This document shows, in pieces, positions 1-11,627 of a DNA stretch of 64,000 nt. Source of the stretch: Clusia tigrina (taxonomy: Eukaryota > Arthropoda > Insecta > Diptera > Clusiidae); NCBI GenBank assembly GCA_920105625.2, contig OV050033.1:126665821-126729820 (forward strand), written 5' to 3'. Every line of letters starts with the position of its first letter. The stretch's first letter is position 1. The position numbers were made by a program, and so were the translations under genes. The notes below the pieces were generated by a model. It was not told where the DNA came from. It searched no databases and saw only the letters and a program-made list of their open reading frames with translations.

Positions 1-832
1 TTTACTGGCTGAATTAAGGTCTCTATTAAGGCTTGAAGACTACTAAAATTAAAGCTGTGGATATCGTTTTCTGGTAGCTCTTTTTGCACTATAGTCTGGC
101 AAGGTATAAATCGATACCATCAAGGTATTACTCAAATCAGTACTTGTACTCGAAGCAATGAAGGAATCGATACCTACCAGTATCGGAAAGGTATCGAGTA
201 CTTGATTGTTTGAGTACAAAGAACATAGAACTACATTTTGCATATATTAAGTTATTGTATTTGATTTCAGAAAATAGAAAACATTTTTATAAAATATCCC
301 CAACTGTTATAACTAAAAATATTTATACGAGATAGGTTTAATTTTTTCATACAAAGAAAGAGTTTAATTTTCATTTTTTGATATATTTCTTAAAAACAAC
401 AACCTTTCTGTGTTTTCCTGAAAGGCGGTTTCTTGTTTTTGATATAGTTGCACCTGTTTTCGAGAAAAGTCTCTCGCAGGGAACAGACGACCCAATAACG
501 ATAAGTAAATGCGAGCTTGCTTATATAGCTGAGGAAATGTAGTGCGCAAATACCAGGGTTGCTGATGCATTATTAGCTTGGAGTTTACACGGTAAAGTTT
601 TCAGGCCATTTTTCTTTCAATTTCCAACACACTCAACTTTTTTCCTACATGTGCTATAAAAAGTGTGAGTAGAGTGTGAGACAGTAGAAATAAGTTTTGC
701 GCTTCCGATACAAGTATCTTTTTTTCGATACCTACTTGGATAGCGGTAAAATGTATCGAGTACAAAAATACTCGGTTACTCGAGAAAAGTATCGAGTATG
801 TACTTGTATTTACTAGTATCCATTTATCCCTA
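1..832 (-). mobile_element. hAT-type DNA transposon remnant, running off the window start
   Basis: A block rich in repeats of the motif GTATCGAGTAC / GATACC lies on both sides (about 100-220 and 700-825) of a short reading frame resembling the C-terminal dimerisation domain of hAT transposases. On the minus strand the right end reads TAGGGATAAATGG from position 832, a plausible hAT terminus, and is directly preceded by LINE coding sequence, so 832/833 is probably an insertion boundary. The left terminus is not visible and may lie before base 1. Far too short for a complete transposase, so a deleted, non-autonomous copy. The family is inferred from the domain and the subterminal repeats. Confidence 0.55.
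364..570 (-). pseudogene. hAT transposase C-terminal (dimerisation) domain relic
   Basis: The 68-residue frame contains FPQLYKQARIYLSL near residue 13 and ERLLFLRN near residue 55, the usual start and end of the hATC domain. In the family this domain sits at the transposase C-terminus and mediates dimerisation. The normally conserved S-x-x-P-S-E-R-x-F-S block is altered here to FPARDFSR, which argues for decay. The BED zinc finger and the catalytic DDE residues are absent from the window. I expect this to be a dead piece, not a translated protein. Confidence 0.5.
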
Positions 833-1558
833 AGTCTGACTAGACTTTAAAACATTTCCGTAAGAAAATTGACTGGTAGATGGTTGGGCTGACTCTGGGA
901 AATTTGAGTTAAGCAGATTCATAGGCTGAGTGGATGTAGGAATAGATTTTTTGGTCAAAGATCGATCTACGTGCACGTAAACAGGGCAGACCCTATAGTT
1001 GGCAGTATGGTTACTACCGCAATTGCCACATTTTTTTTATTTTTGGGTCATATTTTGGTTTGACACATTTGGCGGTATCATGTAGGTCCCCACACACTAC
1101 GCAAACGGAGGGTAACTTGCAGTAAGTCTTAGTATGGCCAAATTCTTGGCAGTTCTGGCATTGAACGGGTCCTGCACGTTTATGCGGTTCTTCTACAGTA
1201 ACTCTACGGTGCAACTAATATTTTAGGTTATAAATGGGGTGAGGTTCGTTCTTCTTCAGTTTCATGTCACCTGGTTCTAGTTCCACCCGAAATAGTGGTT
1301 GTGGGACTCTGTCTTTGTTTCTGATGTTGGTAACATTTTTAACTTTAAAGCCATTGATTTGCAAGCCCCCCTTTACCTCCTCTGGAGCCACGCAGGAGTC
1401 AATGCCTTTTACAACAATCTGTAGACCCTTAGCGCTTTTTAGCTGGTAAGTGAAGAAGTTTTTGTTTTGTTCTTCAAAATCTGACACAATTTTACGGTAA
1501 TCATTTTCCTGGTTTACCTGGATTTTCGTGAGAGCAAAATCCTTGTTTTCTTCATTTT
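833..1558 (-). pseudogene. Jockey-type LINE ORF1 (gag-like) fragment with an amber stop and an A-run frameshift
   Basis: The minus strand encodes the nucleic-acid-binding Gag-like ORF1 of Jockey-clade LINEs. In order: a PRE_C2HC-type segment (FFTYQLKSAKGLQIVVKGID, then FKVKNVTNIRNK), then three zinc knuckles (CQNCQEFGHTKTYC; CVVCGDLHDTAKC; and, in another frame, C-G-N-C followed by GSNHTANY). Two lesions are visible. A TAG at 1215-1217 sits where family members read Leu before HRRVTVEEPHK. About one base too many in the A-run near 1028-1037 moves the third knuckle out of frame. After the shift, reading continues to about 833, where hAT sequence begins. The N-terminus and the reverse-transcriptase ORF are missing. 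Dead LINE copy. Confidence 0.85.
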
Positions 1559-2208
1559 TCTATCAGAATTTATAGTAAAAGTGGAGGAGGAAGCAAGGCT
1601 TCGAAGTTAAGGGCAAAAAGGTGCTAATGAACACTGAAAGAGGAAAATTGTACTTCATATTTTTAACTAAAATGAAGGATTTTGAAATGAGTGACAGGAT
1701 GTGGTGACTTGCTATACTCGTACAGCTCAAAAAATTGTAACTCATTGCACTGAACGATCGTTTATCTTCAAGATTTGGCCCGCTAAGAACCTGTGGCTTG
1801 AGACAGTGTGATGTTTTTGATAGGTTTCAAGAAAGGACAATAATTCGAACACTTTTGACACATTTAAAGAAAACATTCCCCAAATATACCGAACAGTTAA
1901 CGAAAACAGACACAAGTAAACCGTTAGTTGCCCCTGGAAGGTCAACCGATTGGTATTAGGTTCCATATGTAATTAAAAGGTCCTAATTATAGGTCCAAAT
2001 ATATTCACAAATATTTAAATATAGTTTGAGCTTATATGAAAATACTTGCAGTTATAACTTGGGTCTTCTAAGGCGATGTCATTATATATTAAACTTCCTC
2101 ATTATATATTGAAATATATTCTGAGTTCATATGAAAATATTTATAGCTCTTAGAACTTTCAAGCAAGTTGATTATAAACTCAATATGAATATATTTGTAG
2201 TTCCTTCT
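1559..2208. other. No recognisable feature
   Basis: AT-rich sequence between the Gag relic and the next LINE fragment. The short frames are not protein-like, and several start only at TTG or GTG. I see nothing to annotate. Confidence 0.5.
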
Positions 2209-2506
2209 ATGGGAGTAGCCATCTGTCGATTCTGTGGAGAAAGTGACGAAACCTCACTGCACCTGATCACAGACTGCGGACCATTGGCACACAAAAGACA
2301 CAGGTGTTTTGGAGAATATATCTTAGATATGAGCAAGATCCCTCATCTTGAGACCTCCAAAATATATGAATTCCTGTCGGAAATTAACCTGACAGAAGAT
2401 TTATAGATGAGACTATCCTCATATTTCTAATAAATAGGAGCACCACAAAGATTTTTCAGGTCGCAGTGTATAACACCCTTAAATATATCTATCTATATCT
2501 ATCTAT
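2209..2506 (+). mobile_element. LINE 3' end (I/LOA/R1-type) with C-terminal zinc motif
   Basis: The frame ending at the TAG at 2404-2406 contains CRFCGESDETSLHLITDC, the C-x2-C-x8-H-x4-C motif that closes ORF2 in I-, LOA- and R1-type LINEs, followed by an amphipathic tail ending INLTEDL. After the stop come an AATAAA at 2429-2434 and a short 3' region ending in TATCTA repeats (about 2484-2506), as expected for a LINE tail. The reverse transcriptase and RNase H are missing, so this is a 5'-truncated copy. Clade assignment is tentative. Confidence 0.6.
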
Positions 2507-3424
2507 GGGAGTTGTATTTTTATCCAAAATGTGAGAGAAAAATAAGATTCATGAGGATGCAATCACAGGTTTAGTGTTGGCACCTGAGTTCGTGTACAAT
2601 TTTACTTACTAAAAAACTACTGTTTTTTATACACTGCCCTAAGTTTGATTTATTACCAGATTTGCTTCAAAACATGATCAGTTTCCGGCCGTAATTATAT
2701 GAAGTTCCACGATTCAACAGCATATTCTTCCAATTTATTCAGACTGCTATTGCCTGAGTGTGCGTACAAGCTATTATAATTAAATTCATAGCCACTATGA
2801 AGAATATTTAAGTTTGGTTCAGTTTAGAAAAGAAGACCGATGATATCATCCTTGGAATTTAACTGCTCGTATTCAATGTAAATACGGGTACATCAAACTA
2901 TTTTTAGTCTCTTTGAATTGCCTAAATTTACGTACTAATACGTAATTAATATGTATGTGAGAAATTTATGAAGCAAAACTTACCGCACTAAAATCAAAAT
3001 AGCAATCATCACAACAAAGTGATGATGATGCGTAGCGGCGGAACTAACTTCATGACTGAGACACACGCAAGAACGTCATCAGAACCCAGCTGCGTCGGGA
3101 ATGTTACACAATGTTTCCAATGTGTGAACTTAATTAAGCAAGAAGTTACGCAAGCATTAAAGATTAATCGTGCTTAACAATTAATAAATTCACTTCCTAG
3201 TTAAGCTTGGAATGCCTCCCTAAATACTCGTACTGTAATTAAATGCGTAAGCGATGGGTTGAACAACTTAAGGAATGTATATTATGGTCAATCTGAAAAA
3301 TGCTCAAGGAATGATTGGTATGTGAAGAGAAGTTTCACTTGGTATGCATTCTGGATGAGCAGATCTCTTGTGGGCACATATTTTTGTGACTATGTTCTCT
3401 TTTCTTTAGCTATCAATTGGCAAT
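2507..3424. other. No recognisable feature
   Basis: AT-rich unique-looking sequence. No frame resembles a known protein and there is no obvious repeat. Confidence 0.5.
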
Positions 3425-3940
3425 CAAATGACTTGTCACTTGGTGCGCAATGATGATAACATTGCCATCTGGAATGTCAGAAATCAAAGACGATGTAAAT
3501 GGCTTGTCATCTAAAGTGGCAGCAATAAAATATTATTAGAAATGACATGCCACCTGGAGTGTCATTATCATGACGTTGTTTCTGACATGTCCTCTGGAAT
3601 GTCACAAATCAATGACTTTGTAAATGTCCAGTCTTCTGTAAGGGCAGCCAATATAATGTCAATAAATATGACATACCACTGGGAGTGTCATTATCATGAC
3701 TGTATTTATGACATACAATCTAGAACGCCACAAATCAAAGACGATATAAAAAAGTCTAAAATGGCTCCAATAAAAAGCCATTACAAATACCATATCACTA
3801 GGAGTGTCATTATCATGACGTTGCTTATGACATCTCCTCTGTAATGGCAGAATTCAAAGACGGTACAAAGTGCTTGTCACCTGGAATGGCAGCAATAAAA
3901 CGTCAGTGCATATAATATGTCATCTGACAGCTCTCAACCA
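3425..3940. repeat. Degenerate minisatellite: ~41-bp module in a ~122-bp higher-order unit
   Basis: Variants of the module GACATGTCATCTGGAGTGTC recur at about 3427, 3460, 3503, 3543, 3583, 3630, 3669, 3710, 3753, 3789, 3828 and 3872, a mean spacing near 41 bp. Every third module is the better match: ATCATGACGTTG follows at 3570 and 3814 with a variant at 3695, giving a higher-order period of about 115-126 bp over four units. The frame 3542-3844 is just a reading through this array. A related array lies at 48.4-49.8 kb. Confidence 0.8.
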
Positions 3941-5345
3941 GGCTACAAAAGGCCAGCCATATTACTTGTAAGGACATTCTGACCTCACACATTCCGTGTC
4001 ATCAAAATGTCAATACTGATGCTGCAAATGAGTGGTACAAAGTTTTGCCACAGTTCACTGCACCAACTCCCGGCTACAATAGTATATATTCTTGCTTCAC
4101 TGAACTATTCAAAAATGTTTGGATTGTAATATTTGTCCTCTGAGAAATATTGTCCAATTCCTCTACTGCACAATTGCAGCAATCCTTCTAATATGTAATG
4201 CAGCGGCCAGACTCAATGCCATCATTTACAGAAACATTTTTAGCTGCATTGCTACTCCTGGCAATACTCGTAAATTTTTGCTCCCCTCAATCTTGTTACT
4301 CGGCACACACACACACACAAACTTGGTTGGGCACCACCCTTTCACACAGACACCCCTTCGCATTTTACACGTTTACACCCTTTCTTTAGTGCCGGTAATT
4401 GTTGTCATCGATTAAGGGAGCGCTTTGTATGTTCTAAATTAAAATTCACTTACCTTAATGGGGAATCGATGCTAAGGTCCTTTACTGATATGACTGCTGA
4501 AGAAGGGGGGTTGACATTAAGTTATTGCATTTATGGCTGGAGCATACCCACATCCGCTACGAGAGTTGACTTTCCTTTGGAGGAAATCTACAATTACGAG
4601 AAGAGAAGTAAAGCAGCTGAATTGTTTGGCTTTGAAAGGAAAAAATTCTTTAGAAACCAAGTTAATGGAAACTTGCACTTATAATAAAAAATGTTCAATC
4701 ACTTTAAATTTAGAAGTAGAATACGAATTTATATCAACTACAGATATCTCTAGAAGTATAAAATATCTCTAGAACTATACATTTTGTAGGGAATAATTTC
4801 TGCATTGACTGGTGATAAATTCCAAAACGAAACCTTTTAGCGAACAAGTTTTTCTGCCACGAGTGTGTTGATTCGTTTCCTGAATTGACAGAGATAATCT
4901 TTCGTTATATAATTGTTCGTGAGCAGACAAATCTCCGAACCTTAGTCAGCCTTTTTGGGTAGCCATAGTGGTCCATTACATCCAACTTACCTTACTTCAG
5001 GTAAGTATTGTCATATACACTCCCTTTGATAGATAATCGACCACATTTGGTCATATACCAAATCATCTCTAGCAACACTATAACTCTTCATAATATTCAC
5101 CTCTTCATGCCAATATTGTTCGGAATCTTATTTCGCAGTTCGTATAGAACACCCACATTTGCCCAATCAGCATTGCACACTAGCTGGTGACACCCATCAT
5201 CAGCAGCATCACCATCATAAACCTCTCAAAGGTGCATTTTCGCATCAATTCAAATGCAATCTACTCAAATGCTTTCAAAGAATTTTAATTGAAAATTGTG
5301 CAGGAAACGAAATGGAAGCTTTTGTATATTTTATGTGGATAAATA
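3941..5345. other. Mostly featureless; short CA microsatellite
   Basis: AT-rich. It holds a short (CA)n tract at about 4304-4320 and a perfect splice-donor-like CAG/GTAAGT at about 4998-5006. The several 60-98-codon frames overlap one another and show no family resemblance. Confidence 0.4.
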
Positions 5346-5801
5346 ATGTCCACAGACCCAAACAACTCAAGGACCACTTTAAAAGCAAATAGCCCCATAA
5401 AAAGCTCATGTGAATGGAAGACATACTCATCCGATGGCACAGAGGACAAAGATATACGCAGGCTAATTGAGGAGATGGCTGGAATGATTAGAAATGTAAA
5501 AAGGAAAACAGCAAAGGATATTCTGAAAACGTTTGCTGATTTACGTTCGAAAAACATTGGATACATTGAGGGGTTTTCTGCAGAATTACTTCCAAGTGAA
5601 ATAAATTTCAATACATTGAATCCAAATGACACAATTTTCAAATGCGACGAATTCATTTTCAATAAGAACCGTTCACAAAGAATAAATAACTCATATAAAT
5701 GGCCAATTGAGAGAGTGCGAGAACAACTCTCAATGAAATGCGTTGCAAATAAATTGGAACCCCTTTCGAAAGGAATGACATACGAAACAAGAAATAAGTG
5801 A
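5346..5801 (+). CDS. Hypothetical protein, 151 aa (orphan ORF)
   Basis: I do not recognise this protein. It starts at a true ATG with A at -3 and ends at TGA 5799-5801. The product is hydrophilic and basic, rich in Lys, Asn, Ser and Glu, with no signal peptide or membrane segment. Residues 36-70 (DKDIRRLIEEMAGMIRNVKR onward) look like an amphipathic helix. Composition is more protein-like than that of the other open frames in the window. Against it: frames of similar length arise by chance here, the antisense strand is also open for 125 codons, an upstream ATG at 5311 is in another frame, and there is no evidence of splicing or expression. Degenerate ~95-bp repeats follow immediately. It could be a lineage-specific gene, a relic of an unknown element, or chance. 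Confidence 0.3.
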   Translation: MSTDPNNSRTTLKANSPIKSSCEWKTYSSDGTEDKDIRRLIEEMAGMIRNVKRKTAKDILKTFADLRSKNIGYIEGFSAELLPSEINFNTLNPNDTIFKCDEFIFNKNRSQRINNSYKWPIERVREQLSMKCVANKLEPLSKGMTYETRNK

Positions 5802-5829
5802 AGTTGTAATTAAAAGTCAATTGGTTGGA

Positions 5830-6400
5830 ATGGAATAAGCTATTAGCAGGAAAATCAGATCAGTTCCACAAAATTTTAAAAGTTAGAGAAATGAAGTATG
5901 AAAATATTGACAATCGTATGGTTTGAAATAAATCCTTGAGAAGAAAATGAAATCATTTCTATGATAGCTTGAAAAGTTATTGAAATGGGATCATGAAAAT
6001 ATTCTCACTAAAATGGTTTGATATAAGTGAGAAAGTAACCAAATTTGATCCAAAAAACATTCAAAAGTTATTGAAGGGGGATCATGGAAATATTCGCTAT
6101 CGAATGCTTTGAAATAAGTCCTCAAAAATAAACGAAATTAGGTCCAGAAAACATTCCACCTTTATTGAAATGGGATCTTGAAATAATTCTCCATCGAGTG
6201 GCTTGAAATCTTTAGTAAGAAAGTCAACTCAGTTCAATCCAAATTACTTATCAATTCCACAAAGTGTTGAAAAGAACTCAAGAAATAGTTCTCAGTTAAA
6301 TGGTGTGAAATAAGTTCCTAAAAGAAAATCAAATCAGTTTCTAAAATAGTTCAAAATTGAATGAAAGAACATCATGAAATAACTCTCAATGATCCTGATG
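5830..6400. repeat. Degenerate tandem repeat, period about 91-103 bp, six units
   Basis: Units are marked by GTTATTGAAATGGGATCATG followed by AAATATTCTC and a GGTTTGAAATAAGT-like segment. Anchors lie near 5880, 5977, 6068, 6162, 6265 and 6354. Units are diverged and contain indels, so the array is old. No coding potential is evident. Confidence 0.7.
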
Positions 6401-9400
6401 ATTAACTGGTCCCTAAATACTCTTGCCTGGATCGGAAGTCTCTCCTCCAAACCATAGCATTTTGAAAGGTCATTACGGGTATAGTTTGATAAGTCGAGTT
6501 CTATGAATTAAAGTGGGTATTTAAAGTTGTTCACAAATGAAGTAAATCCCAATAAATATGTAAGAAACCTGAAATAACTTCGAGGTGGAGTCTGAATAAT
6601 GTAGAATTACATTTCTGCACTCCAGCACCCCTAACTACTCCTCAAGCATCAAGTGTCAGATCCAGAATTCGATTCTTCCTTGGCACACCTTTTCATTTGT
6701 CTATTAATAATTCCGACTGCACATCACGCGACCAATTGGCATGGATTTCACCTCGAAATGGAAATTGAATTTTGTCAGTTTCACTTCCCATTTGTCAACG
6801 TTATTTTAAATTTGACACTTTTAGTGCTTTGCTGTGCCATTTCGTCCTGTGATAGATGATATTTTTGAATTTTTCTACAACGCTTCAGCCAAAGCTGATG
6901 CCACATTTGACTCTTGGCCAAAGCAAATTTTTCGCTCAATCGCGCCACTTGAATATTCATTTATCTTAGAATGGCAATTGCTCGGGACCAATGACGTCAG
7001 CTTGACATGTCAGCGGGACATTTGCCATGCCGAAAGGTGTTGCCTGAAACAAGCGTCCAAACAGGAAGTACCTTTTATTAGCATGGTCAGTGTGAATTTA
7101 GTGCTCTTTACTTTGAATGTTCAGAATTATAATGAACTGAGGAATTATGAACAGGAAATTGCGTCGTTCTTTGTAATTTCAAAGGGATATGCGTAGATAA
7201 TTAGGTGGGGACATTAAGGATACTTTAGGGTAATAACAATCACACCTAGAAGGAATTGTGCAAGGGTAAATAATTGAGCAATTATGTAAGTTTGGGCAAA
7301 TTAATATGTAAAGAATACTTTAACTGAACTTTTCCCACCTTAACTTCTTCAGCCTCATGCTTCGTAAGAACCGTGGAATCTCCATCCACCTCTACTTAGA
7401 ACATAAAAATAATAAATCGTAATGGATGTTAAAGAGTAGAACCGTGCGTATCACTATCCTCACCCAACTTTCCAATTTTAAGGTATTGGAGATAGATCAC
7501 TGGGACATTCTTTTGGAAGTAAAATCGTTTCCATCACTTCCTTCACCTGAAAATTTCTACCTCATTAGGGTACATAAAAGTAGCCAACAATCGGAATATC
7601 TGTTTAGGAGTAATTATGGATATCACTATCTTCACCCAACTTTGCAATTTTAGAGAATTTGGGATAGATAGCACGCACGGGGGAATATTTCTTGAAGCAT
7701 AATCATTGCATCACATTCCATCTCAGCTATAGTAGATTGAATAATTAAGCCGGAGAATATTCTCAGAAGATACCCTCACCATAAACAGCCCAACTGACCT
7801 ACCACAATATTCGTCACATAGATAAACAAGCTGAGGAAAATCAGTTTTGCACTTTTGCTGGTCTCTTGTGGCCTTGCCATTAATAATGTCCTCCACTTTG
7901 CACTCGTATTTCCTAATAGAATTTTTGGCTTACTCGGCCCCACTCTCGAGATTAATCGTTTTGTTTGCAGAATTTACCTAATGACCTAAACACACATTCA
8001 TGTTTGTGTGTGATGTTTTCGATGATGACCTCAGACAACCCGAAACACTACAACACAATTTCCAGTTACACTTTAATGTCCTTCATCGTTGGACACTAAC
8101 ACGCCTGAGGGCTGCGAATGTTTTATTAAAAGTTGCACAGAGCAGCACCTGAGCCACTTTTCATTACCTTATTTTCGTGTGCCTTTTGCCTCCGCCACTT
8201 TTGTAGGCATACACACGAAGATAACACTCCAAACCAGTCTGTGTGCCTTGGCATAAATGCCCTTTGCTTTGTAGCATTGGCAGGCAAATGATGGAACTCA
8301 GATATGAGGCCATGAAAATTGTGCCTTTGCACTGTGCTAGTTTTGCAGAGTATGACTAGGATTTGTTTTCGTTGCTCAGCTTTTCAGTTGATTTCGGTTT
8401 TTCTTTACCTTATCTACTTAAATTCTCTTCCTAGGACTCTTGTGCTTTGTTTCATTTTTGCTTTGGCAGGTGCTCTGTGTTTGTGTTTCTGCTTTGGAGG
8501 AGAGCAGCAAAAATGATTGCAATACCGAAATATTTAAGGCAACATTTGACTAAAAACTTCGGGGGACAAGTAATGTGGCCAATACAAGGATACGATGGTT
8601 TATTTTCAGAGATAGCATTGAATTTTAAGGAAACATTTAAGGAAGAATATGATTTTGGCCTTAGATATTTGGGGTTCTTTTTAAACATTTCGGTGGAATA
8701 ATTGTTGGCATCCATATTCACGTACAAAAGAGCATTCGTGAATGAACTTAAAGACAGCTTTTGACCATCTGCTGTCTAAACCCAAGAAGCCTACCCAGTT
8801 ATCATCACCACAGTTACTTTTGGAGACGATATAAAGAAGAGGATGGTATCTTATATCGGTTTGAAAGGAAACTCTGATTGTTGAGCAGGATAAACTTTTA
8901 TAAGATCCGAATTTAACTGAAGACATGGCCGCATCCACTGAATCAATACATCAAATTGTATACATTTTCTCTAAAAAAGTGTTGTGGATGATTTGTACCT
9001 CGTGTAACTTATTGAAAAGAAACACCTCCAAGATGGTTGAGAACACTTCAAAAATTATACAACAAAACTCTTGCTACAATTTGAAAACTAAAAGTGAGAC
9101 TTGAACACCCCACTACACTCAAGAATCAAAAGATCCTTCCATACATTGGACTAAAACTCGACTGAAACGAATCCAATAAAATAAAAGTGTCTGAGGCAAG
9201 AGTTGTTATTTGATCCGTCAGGACCATGTAAACTCTACAAGCATATGTATACGAATATGTTACAAATTTTTGGACCCTCAACAAGAGTTCCTTCCCAACT
9301 TTCCAACTGGGACACCAACCGCACACTCTATGTGCTTCCCAATCCTCATTTATGCTTCATTGGTGAAAGCAAAAAAAAGCTTGCAAATTGATTTTATGTA

Positions 9401-9589
9401 TTTCTGTTACTCCGCCATGCAGGCTATTTTTTTTGTGAGGCGATCCTTTCCGTCGTTGACAGTTTCGTTTTGCACTTTGTGCAATTTTATTTGCAATTTA
9501 TTGTTGGCGCAATTATTTTCCAGCACTTCGGTTTTGCGACATGAACGCACGGCATGACGGGAAATTCAATAGCGACGTGTTGGCAGCAA
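6401..9589. other. No recognisable gene; ordinary intergenic or intronic sequence
   Basis: AT-rich unique sequence. A stretch at about 7430-7660 repeats the phrase TATCACTATCYTCACCCAAC about 170 bp apart (near 7450 and 7622). The 120-codon frame at 6834-7196 opens with GTG and has no recognisable motif. No RNA gene or transposon signature seen. Confidence 0.4.
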
Positions 9590-9615
9590 ACAAAAAAGGA
9601 TACACGTATACCCAG

Positions 9616-9660
9616 ACTGACAGCCAGACAGGCAGACAGATAGACAGATAGACGCAAGGA
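9616..9660. repeat. GACA/GATA tetranucleotide microsatellite
   Basis: An imperfect run of GACAG, CAGACAGG and GACAGATAGACAGATAGACG units. The overlapping frames in this part of the window simply read through it. Confidence 0.7.
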
Positions 9661-9899
9661 GGTAGAGTGACAAGTGAACCTAAGCAAGCGTGCAAATCGC
9701 CGCCGCAAACCTAACAAGACGTGTCGATCAGATGATGGTGGCCAGGCAGTGGCTCCAAATACACGTGGTTGACGCCACCACGCAACCAGAATAAAGAAGC
9801 TCATATGAGGTATCTTCTTTTCCCACACAAAAGGCACGGTAATGTGTGTAGCCGCTAGTTATGTGCGTATCATCCCAGTGAGAGACAAACTGGTCATAT

Positions 9900-9925
9900 G
9901 TTGTGGTGGGTGGTGGTGGGGGTGT
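9900..9925 (+). other. G-rich tract with quadruplex potential
   Basis: A run of closely spaced GG/GGG/GGGGG groups separated by single T residues. The plus strand could form a two-tier G-quadruplex. No function is implied. Confidence 0.35.
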
Positions 9926-10104
9926 TTACACGTACACGCCAACACATCCATTATTAGAGTACGTGTTGCATATTGGCATAGTGGTTGAAATGAAAATGGG
10001 TTTTATCCCAGTCGGAATTGGGAGCAATTATATTACAATCACAGGTAATGTATTAGTAACATAATTATATTATTCTAGACTCATGATTAAACATGAATAA
10101 ACGA

Positions 10105-10990
10105 TAAATAGTATGAGGTATTAGTGAGCAGTCATTCGGACAAAATTATTGGTATGTAATCATGAGAAAAAGTCTTAGCTAAAAAGTTATTAATAAAAGT
10201 CACAATTAGAAAGTAATTTGTGAAAAATCATTGGCAAAAAGTCATTAGTAAAATATCATAAGTAAAAAGTTTTTAAAAATAAGTCATCAGTAAAAAGTAT
10301 TTCGAACAAAGTATTAAGTAATAAGTCATAAGTAGAGAGTCACTAGTAAAAAGTCATAAGTAAAAAGTATTTCATGAAAAGTCTTTAATAATAAGTCATA
10401 AGTAAAGAATCAATAATAAAATGTCATAAGCAGATAGTTGTTAGTAAAAATTCTCAAGTAATAAGTCATAAATAAAAAGTCATAAGTAAAAGCACTTAGT
10501 AAAATGTCTCTCGTAATAAGTCATAAGTAAATAGTCACTAATAAAATGTCATAAGTAAAGAATTGTTATCAAAAAGTCAAGAAAAAAGTCGCAAATAGAA
10601 AGTTATTAGTGAGGTCATAAGTAAAATATAATTTATAAAAAATCATTAATAAAAAGTCACTAGTAAAAGTCATAAGTAAAAGGACTTTAGTAATAGGTCA
10701 TAAATAGGGAGTCTTTAGTAAAAAGTCTTAAGTAATAAGTTATATATAAAGAGTCAGTAGCAAAAACTCATATGTAAAAAATCATTAGTGAAAAGAATTT
10801 CTTAAAAAGTATTTAGTAGTAAATAAAGGGTCATTTGTGAAAAATCATTACTGAAAAATCATTAGTGGGAAATCATTAGTGAAAAATCATTAGTCAAATA
10901 TCATTACTGAAAAATCATTGGTGAAAAATCATTAGTCAAATATCATTACTGAAAAATCATTGTGAAAAATCATCAGTGAAATATAATTAG
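10105..10990. repeat. Long degenerate short-period array (AGTCATAAGTAAAA / AATCATTAGTGAAA)
   Basis: Almost 900 bp made of variants of AAGTCATAAGTAAAA and, toward the right end, AAAAATCATTAGTGA with a local period near 14 bp. A 41-42-bp higher-order repeat is visible near 10,888 and 10,929. No long reading frame survives. Similar modules in the opposite orientation occur at about 47.1-47.27 kb. Confidence 0.85.
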
Positions 10991-11627
10991 TGATCCTTTT
11001 CTCATACTTTAAGGCATAAACAACCTGTTAGAAATTATCTCCTTGGAACACTGAACTGAGTTCTGACATTTTTTGGCATAAGTTGTAATGCTCTCAAAAG
11101 CAGCTGATATAAATAAAACAAGGTTAAGTTGGAAGGCGAGTGACTTAGTTGTGACTTAGAAGCAGCTGCTAAAAGAGAACTAATGAAAGGAACTCGCCAC
11201 TTGTCAAATTGATGTTGAAATAATTGTTTTTACTATTGCTTAATTGAATGTTAAATAGAATTAAATTATTTACATACAAATGTTAAACAAGTGCAGTGGA
11301 ATCACCTGACATAATCCGGTGATTGAACCAGACTAATTTTCATAACAATACACAAAGATAGCAGATAATGCTCCCAGAAAAATTTAAAATTTTAGCCTCC
11401 AAAAGCAAATTTCTGGAATTTGATGTGAATACCCTGTTTCATATCGAAATTCATTCATACGGTAGCGAATGGCCTTGATTGTAGGTATAACTATATGGTA
11501 TGTCAAAGGAGCTGAGACTGATGATTGAGTAGAATCAAAAGAATGTTCGTATTATGTAACATCCAAAATAAGTTGATTAGTGAGTTTTCGATGTTTTATG
11601 TTATTTTACTTTCATATATCCTACGTC
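10991..11627. other. No recognisable feature
   Basis: AT-rich sequence with no gene, RNA or repeat signature that I can support. Confidence 0.4.

Noticed and set aside
2131..2208. N-terminal part of the frame 2131-2406
   Set aside because: Only the part from about 2,209 onwards resembles a LINE C-terminus; the upstream part is AT-rich sequence that happens to be open.
4998..5006. Splice donor of a real gene
   Set aside because: A perfect donor consensus, but such a nine-base match is expected about once in a window this size, and the proposed intron to 5,303 is unsupported.
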